A stretch of DNA of 64,000 nt, taken from Welwitschia mirabilis (taxonomy: Eukaryota; Gnetophyta; Gnetopsida; Welwitschiales). A model generated the notes under the pieces. That model ran no database searches, had not been told where the DNA came from, and saw nothing but the letters and a program-made list of their open reading frames with translations. This document shows, one piece after another, positions 54,026 through 64,000 of the stretch. The stretch covers positions 56,606,256-56,670,255 of the forward strand of contig JBOZIK010000001.1 of assembly GCA_051453625.1 (NCBI GenBank), written 5' to 3'. The first letter of the stretch is position 1; every line of letters begins with the position of its first letter. Position numbers and translations under genes: made by a program.

Positions 54026-56280
54026 CTGAATATTTTGACATTGCAACCATTAGCTACAATAAAATCTCTAAATAACATCTCATGACAAGCCATACTAAAT
54101 ACAAAACAATTTTAAAGCATGTTATACAATATGATTCAGAATATAACCCACTAATAATTTTTTCTGCATCTTACAATGCAAAATACAAAAGTGGATGTTT
54201 ACACTAAGGTCTGAAGAACAAACTCCTTAACTAAAGCATGAGAGATTCAGACAAAGCTAAACAAATTCAGACAAAGCTAAACAAATATAGATGCTTATTT
54301 AACAGTTGCCTTCCATACTGCAGACAAACGTTAGCTGATGACAAAGAAATTCATCAATAACAAAACGCCAATAAAAATATATAATGCAATCATGAATACA
54401 AGATATCAATCCCCATAGTCTGGTGTGTCAACTACAGAAGGGAAAGCGACACGGTGATTAGTAGAAAAGGCAGAGCTCTTCGCCCCTCTACATCCAGGGA
54501 ATGAGTGAACAGTAAAGAAATAAAAGATTTGGTAATGCAAAGGCAGGATTAGGAGAACAGAAACTTGAAATCTCTTACAAATTCCCATTTCTTTTATTGA
54601 ATGATGATAAATGCTAATTTCTTGAAACAAAAGAATTCATTAGTTCTCCACAAATCCTAATTTTAACTAACAAAGGGGCTGAAGAATGCAAAAAACGGAA
54701 TTGGTTAAATCAAGAATAAAAGAAATTAAGTATACACAAAGCAAACAAATCGGGAACTCTGAAACCCTCAAAATAGCCCCAAAAAAACCTTCAATATTTA
54801 ATGAATAATGAAAGGAAGATGGCTAAAAACATGTTTTTGCCACAGCTTGGATGCTTAGAGATTTTTTAGAACTAGTGAAAGAAATAAAATGGAATAAGGA
54901 CAGTATTTATAGGAAAACCAACCACATTCAGAATTCCCAAGGGCTAGTACAAGTATCACTGTGAGATAAATTGCAACTTCAAATATAGAGAGTCATTATT
55001 GCAACAGTAAGAAGACCACCACACAAGCAGTGCTTAAGAGAGGAATCACCAAGCCAGGTGTCATCCAGTCCATAAAAGGTACATGACCTAATTTTGCTCA
55101 AGAAAATCTTGTTTTTGAATTCTGACACATTCCTATCATTCTTTTGTTGACTGGAACTTGTGGGGTAATTGTCAAGGCATAACCTAAAATATTTTCACTA
55201 ATACAAATTAGCACTTATTTAAAAATTTCCTCTCAAATAACTGGTCTGTGTTTCATTGTGTACTAGGAGGTGATATTAAGACAATTTAAAAGAATGAAAA
55301 CTATAGCTAATAGGGCTTATCAAAACTAAACAATTAAAGAATCAATTCACTTAAATCGATTGCCAACTAGAATTAACTTTGCATCTAAAATAAAATAATT
55401 AAATGTCGTGCAAAGATAAAAAGCAATCAATACCAAATAATTAAATGTAATGCAAACCAAAATCCACTCTCACCCTTAGTCATGCACAGAGTAAGAGGGA
55501 TCCTCATTAAGCCCATACTTTCAAAATGTCGAATAACTGCAAAGGTGTTTTTTGGGCTAAAAGATCCAAACCAAGGGAACTGCTGGCTTTTGATAGATAC
55601 TGAATCTTTAATGAAAAGTAAGTCCACCAATAATATAAAAGTGTCGTTATTCATTATAAGACCAGTAGGTGTAAATTACCAACCGCAATTTTTGAAGTAT
55701 ACTAAATTATTTAAAATAGTAAACACTGGTTACAATGTTTAAAGTTTAGAACAATACATAAAAGTACAACATAACACAATTTCTCAAAAATATGAATATC
55801 ACATGCAATACTATATTATAGCATATGTTTGTATTCCAATACCATAGGCGAAAAGCATGCAATATTGAAACTAGTATACAACTATGATGATCGTTCATAT
55901 GAAAAATCTTTCAAAAACTAGAAACACTTTAGACCTAATGAAATAGAAGTTTCAATCCCAAACTAGCTCAGGGGGATGAAGCAATGTTGTTGATGAAGCT
56001 GATGTTGAAAACCTGAGACAAAACTAGTTTTTCCCATATTGGATTCTTATTGAGCTAAAAGCAGTTTTTCCAACCTTTATAATTTGGATTTTCAGGCAAA
56101 ATCCACAAGCATCAAAACACAAGGCTGAATGATAAATGGGCCTGCACTTCCTTGAAAGGCAAGAACAAAAACTTGATTTAGACATTGATGAGATTATGAT
56201 CAACTATTAGGTAGCAAGATTTTTCAGAGATGGAACAAAGTTTAGGCATTGAAAGAGCAAGAATCAAAGGAATAGCTAAT
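54026..56280. other. Upstream CPSF160 intron, mostly unrecognised
   Basis: I found no exon here. A perfect two-copy 20-bp tandem repeat lies at 54245-54284. Confidence 0.5.
54245..54284 (+). repeat. Perfect 20-bp tandem duplication
   Basis: ATTCAGACAAAGCTAAACAA twice in direct succession. Confidence 0.97.
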
Positions 56281-56283
56281 GTA

Positions 56284-56825
56284 GAGCTAACGCAACAAAA
56301 ACCCCCAGATCACTTTTAGGATTGTGTATTCAATGAGGAAGAGAAGATGCACAGGAAAACAAACTATTGAAGGCAATCAAAGAATAACTTTATGTTACTG
56401 ATACAAAAAGTACAAGCTTACAAACTGAAATCACATCTGACAGAGCTTCCATAAGAACTCCTGAATAGAGGCTTTTTCCATAAGAACTCCTGAATAGTGG
56501 CCTCCAAAAGCCTCGAGCTAGCTTCAATCACTTTGATCACTTTCATGCTCCTTGTGCCTACCATTCTCCTCTATTTATAAGGTTTCAAGAGGGATCTTCA
56601 TCATGAAAGAATCCTTTAATATTAGCCTCTTACATGTTGTACCATAAATAGCTTCCAAACATACCATATTCTTTATGCCTAGATTCCTTTGAACATAGCA
56701 TATTCATTACAACTATATCCCCTTCTAAGCATGCTAAATTAAATGGCTACTCATGGCAATTACACGTAGCGATTTTACTTCCTATATAAGCACACTAACA
56801 ATTGACCCCTAACTAAAACACATTC
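56284..56825 (-). repeat. Probable LTR of the gypsy element
   Basis: The minus strand from about 56825 reads TGTTTTAGTTAGGGG, passes a TATA-like TATAAATAGAGG near 56570, and ends near TTAGCTCTACA. It lies directly downstream of the gypsy integrase tail. No second LTR copy is in the window, so the borders are approximate. A 29-bp-period tandem duplication is at 56447-56501. Confidence 0.5.
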
Positions 56826-57047
56826 TTTATTTTTATTTTTCAAATATGCTCCTACCTCATCCTCCTCTGCTTGAAAGTAAGCTATCACCAAAAAGGGGTT
56901 CTCCTTTGTTGAACTTCCGTAACCTATTTTTAGGTAGTTCTCCTCTAAAATCCAAATTACATCCTCCAAATTGTCTCCTGATTGCAAGACTAGGTACTTC
57001 TTATACATTTTCCCCCATGGCTGCTTCTCACAACTTGCAAGAATCAT

Positions 57048-58835
57048 TCATCTGTCAGTCTCCTTCTGCTTCTCTTTCTTCAACTTCTGCAACTCTACAA
57101 TCCAAGCTCCGTCCTCCATATGCTCTCCATGGTCATTTACCAAATCAACAACATTGAAAGTAGGTGAAATACCCACGTACTCTGGAAGATCCAATTGGTC
57201 AGCATTTNNNNNNNNNNNNNNNNNNNNNNNNNNNNNNNNNNNNNNNNNNNNNNNNNNNNNNNNNNNNNNNNNNNNNNNNNNNNNNNNNNNNNNNNNNNNN
57301 NNNNNNNCAGCATTTGATGAAACTTCATCACAATTTTGCATGAACAAATCTTTGCAAACTTGAGCTTGTTGTATATTCCTATGGGAAATCTTTCTTTCTG
57401 CAAGCTTGCCATCACTATATCACCCTCCTCAAATTCCACATGTCTTCTATGCTTGGTTGTTGCATGGTTAGCTTTCGAGTTTGATGGTTCCAAAGCTTGC
57501 CACACATATTCATGGAGCTTTGCTTGCATAGTCCTCAGCCATTGCTAAAAGTTTTGGCATATTATGCAACATATCTGGCATCCCGAGGTGATATGCATAT
57601 ACCATCTTAAATGGTAATTTCCTTATGTTCATTGAATTGTTCTAACAAAATTCTACATGTTGTAAGTAATTTTGCCACCTATTTAGCCTGCCTTACAAAA
57701 GCATCCTAACAAGCTCCCAATGCTATAATTCACCACTTTTGCCTGTCCATCTGTCTATGGATTATATACTTAAAAATACTACAACTTCGTATCCATCATG
57801 TGCCACAAACGCCTCCAAAAAGGATAAAAAAACTTGACATCTCTGTATGAAACTATTGTCTTTACCAACCCATGAACATGCACAATTTCTCTGAAGAATA
57901 ATGTAGCAGTGTGTGACGCATCATTCTTCTTAGCACAAGGAATAAAGTGTGCCATTGTCCTAAATTTGTCCACCACCAGTCGAATGGAATCATGTCCTCT
58001 CTTGGAACACAATAATCTTGAAATGAAGTTCATACTCAAGTCCTATCGTAGCATTGTTGGGATTGGCAATGACCTGTGCAATCCTACATTCGCCAATCCT
58101 CTCGCTGCTCTTTGATAGTTAAAGCAACTTCACACGATCCACTGCACATTCCTGTACATGTTTGGCTAATGTTCTGACCTATTCATCAATTCATAGGTTT
58201 TATCCAAACCCCAATGTCCAGCCATGTCTTTGTAATGTTTTTCTCCCAAGATGTTCACCCTCACTAATCCTTTAGAGATGTACATCCTACCATCATTGTA
58301 GAGCAAGTTGTCTTGAATATAAAACTCCTTGTAATCATACCCTTCCAAACACTTTTTCACTTTCTCGCAATTATCCTTGAAGTTTGAATCAGAATGATAC
58401 AAATTTGAAATGTGTGATAATCCAACATCAAATTTGCAAGATCTTACCATTCACACTACTCGACTTAAGGCATCTGCAACTCTGTTTGTTTTCCCACTTT
58501 TGTGCTTGATCACAAAGTTAAACTCCTGCAACTTCTCTACCCACTTCAGTTGCTTTGCATTTAGCTTGTCCTAACTATTCACGTAATGTAATGCCTTGTG
58601 ATCCATACACAGAATGAACGCCTTGTGTAGCAAGTAATGTCTCCACCTTCTCAAGGCTTGCAAAATGGCGTATAGCTTCTCTTAGCATCATTCAACTTCT
58701 CACTAAAGATGGCAATGGGTTTTGCTTTTTGAGTGAGCAGTCCTCCAATTACTTTACCGCTTGCATCACACTGCACTCTAGAAGTCCTACTGGAATCTAA
58801 GAGTGCTAGTGGAGGTCCTACAACATTGTGCACAA
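57048..58835 (-). pseudogene. Ty3/gypsy pol remnant (RNase H to integrase)
   Basis: From the right: RNase H start (58833-58651) with VQCDASGKVIGGLLTQ and AIFSEKLNDAKRSY; an HHCC integrase zinc domain (58450-58166) with DMAGHWGLDKTYELM; an integrase core (58039-57779) with SKRGHDSIRLVVDKF and MAHFIPCAKKNDASHTATLF; then an integrase C-terminus (57529-57048) with HRRHVEFEEGDIVMASLQKE, FPIGIYNKLK and LDLPEYVGISPTFNVVDL. The first catalytic Asp (SMDFI) is Asn here (SMNFI) and the SDRD Asp is Tyr (SYRD), so the integrase is inactive. The pattern fits chromovirus-type plant gypsy elements, though I saw no clear chromodomain. Confidence 0.85.
57208..57307. other. Assembly gap (exactly 100 N), probably spurious
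   Basis: CAGCATTT ends the left contig and begins the right one. Merging them restores the integrase reading EVSSNADQLDLPEYVGIS. Confidence 0.99.
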
Positions 58836-60000
58836 TGCAAGTGGGGGATTCTTAAAAACATTATGCACAGCGCAAGTTGAAAGAAAGAAATTTATCAAAG
58901 AAATGTTCACTTTTCAAACACTACGAAGAGGGCTCTCATGGCCTTTACACAAGGTCCAACTCATGTGTCTCAACCATAGAGCATTATAGTTACCAACCAT
59001 AAAACTAAGAATAAAACTATATTGTTTAAGTATGACACAAGAAGGAAATACTAACTCTTAAGATAGTAAACCAATCTCAGACAATATTAAACTCTAAATG
59101 TGGTAGACCTTCTTAGAACACAAAGTCTAAAATGGTGGAAGAAAACAAGTACTAAAATGTGGGACAAGAATAAGATCTTCTAGTTTTAAATCGAATGAAA
59201 AAAAATTTCAAACTCTAATGCTTTTACTTTCATATGTCCTCACATGTTTAAGTGTGGATTTCTTACTCACTAATCTAGTAATTCTTGCAAGTGGGATTTT
59301 GAAGTAAGTGAAAAGTTACCAAGAACACTTGGAAACGTTATTGATGATGTTTTCAAATCTCATCTCATGCATAGTTCAACTATCCAATGGATCACTAGGG
59401 TCTACAGCCATCAATTTTAGTTCCAGTCTCATTATTTTAATAGCCATTCCAATAGCGAAAAAGGAAAATTTTACGTAGAATAATGGAAAAAGTAAAGCAA
59501 AAACCAAAAGCGCAACAGAAAATTGGGATCCTTTTTGAAAAGTTGAACTTGTTGTTGCTTGACATATCTCAAAGGAATAAAGTATAAAGAAAGAGCAGGG
59601 CTTCAATCGTGAATGCAGAGCAACAAGAATGGCTCTTAAGTGCAGGGCAAAAAAAAAGGTCAATATAAAAAATATTAAATCATACAAGAATCTAATCTAC
59701 AAAAACAAGGGATGTTTTATCAAAGAAAGTAGTAAGTGTTACATCTACTTGCGAAAAAAAAAAGGAATTTTTGGAATTCCTTTAAAGCATACAAAATATA
59801 GAATATGATTTTTCTCTTTGACACATATAAAATAATTATCAAGACTTATTTAAGATAACAATGGAACAAAATTTCTTCTAACTCCTAAATGCGAATCATC
59901 CATTTCACTTGAACAAACTTGTGAAGGAAACTAAGGACTAGCATTAAGGAAGGTTGCAGATGCAAAAGGCTTATATATGGGAATGTTCAAGTGGCATGGA
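58836..60000. other. Intronic sequence, nothing recognised
   Basis: I saw no conserved coding sequence or structured repeat on either strand. Confidence 0.5.
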
Positions 60001-61750
60001 TCGCTTGTCTGGAAAGCGGGTTGGAAAATAACTCAATCATGTGTTAAAATTTCCACTAGACAAGGAATGGTATTGCAATAGGGTTCTCATGTTGTTAAGA
60101 AGGAAAATAAATCATATTGAAATAATTACAGCTCGATTGTGAGTGCCAATGTTTTCACAAAACGCCTAGAAACCATCATTGAGGCAAAGAGTGGTAAAGG
60201 GATGGGAGGAAAATAAACTTTGGGCAATCCCTCAAGTAGGCTTTAAGCAAATATCGTTTTATAGTAGATCATCTTATCACATTAAAACATTTTATCAACA
60301 GAGGTAAAAGTTCAAATAAAAGGACATTCATTTGTTCTGTGGACTTCTCTAAAGCATATAAATCCGTCACCGATATTAAAATTGGCAGCAATGACAAAAT
60401 ATTGGAACTTTGGGAGCATTCTCATCTACAATTCAAAAGCTGCATCAAAAGGTATGTATTTAGCTCAAAGACAACATTTCAAATGAAAGAATAGTATCTC
60501 ATAAAATAATTAACAGGGTTCTCATGTCGTTTAAGAAGCAAAATAAAATCATATTGAGATAATCACAAGCTGATTGTAATCAGCAATCTTTTTGAAAACT
60601 ATCATTGAGGCAAAGATTGGCAAATGGACAAAGGAAATTAAACTATGGGCAATTCCTCAAGTAGGCTTTCAGCACATACCATTCTAGAGTAGATCATTTT
60701 ATCACATTGAAAAATCATATTGATAGGAGTAGAAGTTCGAATAAAAAGACATGCATTTGTTGTGTGGGCACCTCTAAAGCATATAACTTAGTCACTAGGG
60801 TTAAAATTGGCAGAAATTACAAAATACTAGAACTATGGCAGCCTTTTTATATGGAATTAAAAAGTTGCATAAAGACATATGTATCCACCTCAAAGACAAC
60901 ATTTCTCAAGACGACACGTTGTTTCATTGTTCTATTTGTGTTAAGCAAAGTTGTCCTCTCTCCTATCCACTTTTGGAACTTTTATTAATGAATTAAAGGG
61001 TTGGATAAATGAAATCTCTCCTAATTATTCAATGTGAGTAGGAAACTAGCCTATGAACCTTTTCCTCCTTGTGGATGAAATCTCATTAAACTTTAAACAA
61101 AGCAAGATTTACAATATATGCTACATATTTTTAATTAACTTTGCGATCAATCTAGAAGGAAGAATAATGTTAATAAAGACAAAGTTATTGCTTGTGCCAC
61201 AAACCATATTGATTTCTCTTTTCAAATAGGAAATGAACAGGTCGAAATGGTTCCCTCTTATAAATAATTTGGCTTGGAATGCTCTAATAATTATAGATGG
61301 GATAAGCGCATCATTCAGATGGTCACTGAAGGCGTGAAAGCATTATTTACCTTAAATAACAAATGTTTTGAAAAAAAGGCAATTATGTCTTTGGTGTTCG
61401 TAGACAACGTTTTCACACTATTATTCAACCAATGGCTTTGTATGGTTTGAAGGAAATGAAGGCAAGTGACATCATTGTAAAACATACTTTCAAGAGTTGA
61501 TTGTAAGAAATTTAAATGCAAAAATAATAATTGAATCCTACTATTTATTACAAAGAAAACTACGTAAACAAATGAAGGAAATCGCCACACCAAGCCAAAC
61601 CAAGGTAAATGGTCAGACAAGATTTCCTTTATCTTCTTTCCTTTTACATAGGTTTTTGACTCAACAAACTCATAACTATTTCACCACCTACTCATGGTTA
61701 GATTGTTTATTTTGAGGATGCTCTAGAACAAATTACAGAGCTAACAATTT
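60001..61750 (+). mobile_element. LINE remnant of a different type from the L1 elements
   Basis: Plus strand. A reverse-transcriptase segment occurs twice (60080-60487, 60515-60905). Each has DHLITLKHF- or DHFITLKNH-like sequence, then SSNKRTFICSVDFSKAYKSV or SSNKKTCICCVGTSKAYNLV. After the second copy come a CPLSP block (about 60955), PMNLFLLVDE in place of the F/YADD box (about 61050), and thumb sequence such as EGRIMLIKTK. The (F)VDFSKAYDSV form differs from the KxDxSKAYDRV form of the plant L1 elements in this window, so I infer another non-LTR clade. Frames are broken throughout. Confidence 0.7.
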
Positions 61751-61979
61751 TCAAAAAAGGATTTGCAAATCAAAAGCACATTAGATAAATACTCTCCAAA
61801 AACTATGCTTGAAATTTAGTAGTCATCTATATGATGGTTAAATAATAGTTAAAACCATAGTTTAAAATGCAAATTGAGGTTAGAATTGTAGGTCACAGTT
61901 TTGACCTAGATGCGTAGTCAGGCCCAAAACTTTCACAAGGATCTTTAATGATTCAACAATAAATTATGCAGATTCCAAA

Positions 61980-62733
61980 NNNNNNNNNNNNNNNNNNNNN
62001 NNNNNNNNNNNNNNNNNNNNNNNNNNNNNNNNNNNNNNNNNNNNNNNNNNNNNNNNNNNNNNNNNNNNNNNNNNNNNNNNNNNNNNNNNNNNNNNNNNNN
62101 NNNNNNNNNNNNNNNNNNNNNNNNNNNNNNNNNNNNNNNNNNNNNNNNNNNNNNNNNNNNNNNNNNNNNNNNNNNNNNNNNNNNNNNNNNNNNNNNNNNN
62201 NNNNNNNNNNNNNNNNNNNNNNNNNNNNNNNNNNNNNNNNNNNNNNNNNNNNNNNNNNNNNNNNNNNNNNNNNNNNNNNNNNNNNNNNNNNNNNNNNNNN
62301 NNNNNNNNNNNNNNNNNNNNNNNNNNNNNNNNNNNNNNNNNNNNNNNNNNNNNNNNNNNNNNNNNNNNNNNNNNNNNNNNNNNNNNNNNNNNNNNNNNNN
62401 NNNNNNNNNNNNNNNNNNNNNNNNNNNNNNNNNNNNNNNNNNNNNNNNNNNNNNNNNNNNNNNNNNNNNNNNNNNNNNNNNNNNNNNNNNNNNNNNNNNN
62501 NNNNNNNNNNNNNNNNNNNNNNNNNNNNNNNNNNNNNNNNNNNNNNNNNNNNNNNNNNNNNNNNNNNNNNNNNNNNNNNNNNNNNNNNNNNNNNNNNNNN
62601 NNNNNNNNNNNNNNNNNNNNNNNNNNNNNNNNNNNNNNNNNNNNNNNNNNNNNNNNNNNNNNNNNNNNNNNNNNNNNNNNNNNNNNNNNNNNNNNNNNNN
62701 NNNNNNNNNNNNNNNNNNNNNNNNNNNNNNNNN
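61980..62733. other. Assembly gap (754 N)
   Basis: A run of N that ends exactly at the first base of a 90-bp tandem repeat unit. Confidence 0.99.
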
Positions 62734-62860
62734 GAAAAATATGGCATTCAAATCAGATCAAAACTGATTTTCAACCTGCCTTATCAAGGCATACAAAATG
62801 GAATGAGGATGAGCACAAAAGAAGAAAAATATGATATTCAAATCAGATCAGAACTGATTA
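62734..62860 (+). repeat. Tandem repeat, period 90 bp, cut by a gap
   Basis: GAAAAATATGGCATTCAAAT at 62734 and GAAAAATATGATATTCAAAT at 62824, both continuing CAGATCARAACTGATT. Confidence 0.85.
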
Positions 62861-64000
62861 TTACAAAGGCAATCTGTTAACTAATAATGTGACCGGCAAT
62901 GGCATGCTACAAAGTTAAAATGGAGCTCTCAGGAATTAAGTTCTTATTTTGAAGTTTTGAATCAAGGAAATTGTGGGAATCACGTGTCTGAATAGTGCAG
63001 AATTAAGAAGAATATGACAAAAATTTTGTTTTCAGATATTTTTACTATATTATCAAATTTTAATGTTTTTTAAATGATAAAAACATCGTAATAATGATAT
63101 CACAATGTACAATAACTAAACAAAAATAACTAAAAATAAGGCAAGACAGTTTAGAGAGCATTGCTAAGTGATAATAGGCCATACATGAAAAACTAAAAAC
63201 TGAATCAGACTTTAAAAAGAGCAATTGGAGGCCTTAAAATGCATGATGTTAAAGACCAACACTAGAAAAGAGAAGTACATTCATTCAGAAGAGAGAAATG
63301 CATCAAAAAAACAGAAAAAATCAGTTTAGATATTTCTTAGCATTGTCATTCTAGGAGTTCCAAAATCATCAAAATCGCCAGAATTTCAATTCCTAGTCGA
63401 GAATTGCAACAAAATCGAGATTCCCAGGCAATCAAAATTCCACTACGATTTTACTCATCTTGGATCGAATTGCAATCCAAATTCGCAACTCCATTCCACT
63501 TTTTGAAACTACTGTTAAAACAAATTTGGAAAGAGAGTTCTTAGCAAAATGTACATCTTAAGGAAAACAAGCCATTTATATAACTTTTAATATAAAAAGT
63601 ATAAAAAAACAAACATTAAATGCTCACATTTAACCCTATCTTAAATATTAGAAAATAAGTTGTATATTCATTTGGGGGCTTACCTTTAAATAGTCGCAAT
63701 CCAAATATTCCCCCCCTTAAAGCAGATCTGATATATGACAATAAGGATATGCTTTCCACATAGACAGGAAGCCCCAAACATATCAAGCCCTCAAGGTTGT
63801 CCAAGTTGTACAGAAAATCAACAAGTTGAAGTAATGAGACAACATGGATGATCTTGTAACTTGGTGTATTGTAATTATTACCTTGTTAATCAGTGAAAGT
63901 TTGCTTCTGGTTTACAGTTCTTGAATGCACAAATGTTAAGGCCAATTTTCTCTCATGATTGTTAGGCCAAATAATGAATGTACTCAAAAGCAAGTTCAAG

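Larger units (their letters stand above)
61751..64000. other. Intronic sequence with gap and 90-bp tandem repeat; possible LTR fragment at the end
   Basis: It holds the 754-N gap and the repeat at 62734-62860. An open stretch on the minus strand at 63804-63616 could be part of a retroelement LTR or leader, but I cannot name it. Confidence 0.4.

Noticed and set aside
54406-54630. Minus-strand open stretch ending AFSTNHRVAFPSVVDTPDYG, looking at first like a transit-peptide exon
   Set aside because: There is no usable donor after the block, no acceptor-exon partner nearby, and I cannot name a family; chance or an old processed copy is as likely.
56846-57157. Plus-strand Ser/Pro-rich frame
   Set aside because: It is the antisense shadow of the gypsy integrase tail and LTR border.
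63616-63804. Minus-strand open stretch LPVYVESISLLSYIRSALRG and onward, with retroelement-like flavour
   Set aside because: No second copy, primer-binding site or polypurine tract is visible in the window, so an LTR call is unsupported.

Overview
This looks like a nuclear scaffold from a seed plant with a large, transposon-rich genome. The very long introns, the nested copia and L1 elements and the compound GT/GA microsatellites suggest a gymnosperm such as a conifer, but the sequence alone does not prove that. The DNA is AT-rich. It has twelve N gaps, three of exactly 100 N, and no bacterial, organellar or CRISPR features.

The only cellular gene I can support is an internal part of CPSF160 (cleavage and polyadenylation specificity factor, 160-kDa subunit) on the minus strand. 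Ten internal exons, all with GT-AG borders and matching phases, lie at 53930-54025, 53680-53732, 20243-20374, 19951-20002, 19706-19825, 19306-19440, 18148-18279, 15086-15163, 11810-11950 and 11621-11715 (5' to 3'). They encode 344 codons plus two bases, roughly residues 300-650 of a protein of about 1,440. Intron 2 of this set spans 20375-53679 (33.3 kb). The flanking introns run off both window edges (at least 11.6 kb on the left and 10.0 kb on the right).

Almost everything else is mobile DNA in those introns. Left intron (1-11620): an unrecognised purine-rich region with a strong G-quadruplex motif beside a gap, then a decayed plus-strand copia element at about 5696-10390. Middle introns (11716-20242): microsatellites, short tandem duplications and a tRNA-derived SINE with a 17-bp target-site duplication (TSD) at 17680-17897. 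Giant intron (20375-53679): a tandem TRIM (LTR-int-LTR-int-LTR, 23299-23817); a copia LTR pair at 24793 and 38277 that encloses a second TRIM-like tandem and a plus-strand L1-type LINE; a complete minus-strand L1 (29471-34929) inserted in that LINE; and a minus-strand copia element (39470-52907) interrupted by a 7.8-kb hAT transposon (40682-48507) with TIRs and an exact 8-bp TSD. Right intron (54026-64000): a minus-strand Ty3/gypsy remnant with chromovirus-like integrase, and a second, different type of LINE on the plus strand.

All transposon proteins seen carry stops, frameshifts or lost catalytic residues. The hAT transposase is the least damaged. Several gaps look like assembly artefacts: one has an 8-bp overlap at its edges, one is flanked by the same microsatellite, and two 100-N gaps join redundant paralogous sequence. 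Gap sizes and the order of nested copies should therefore be read with care.
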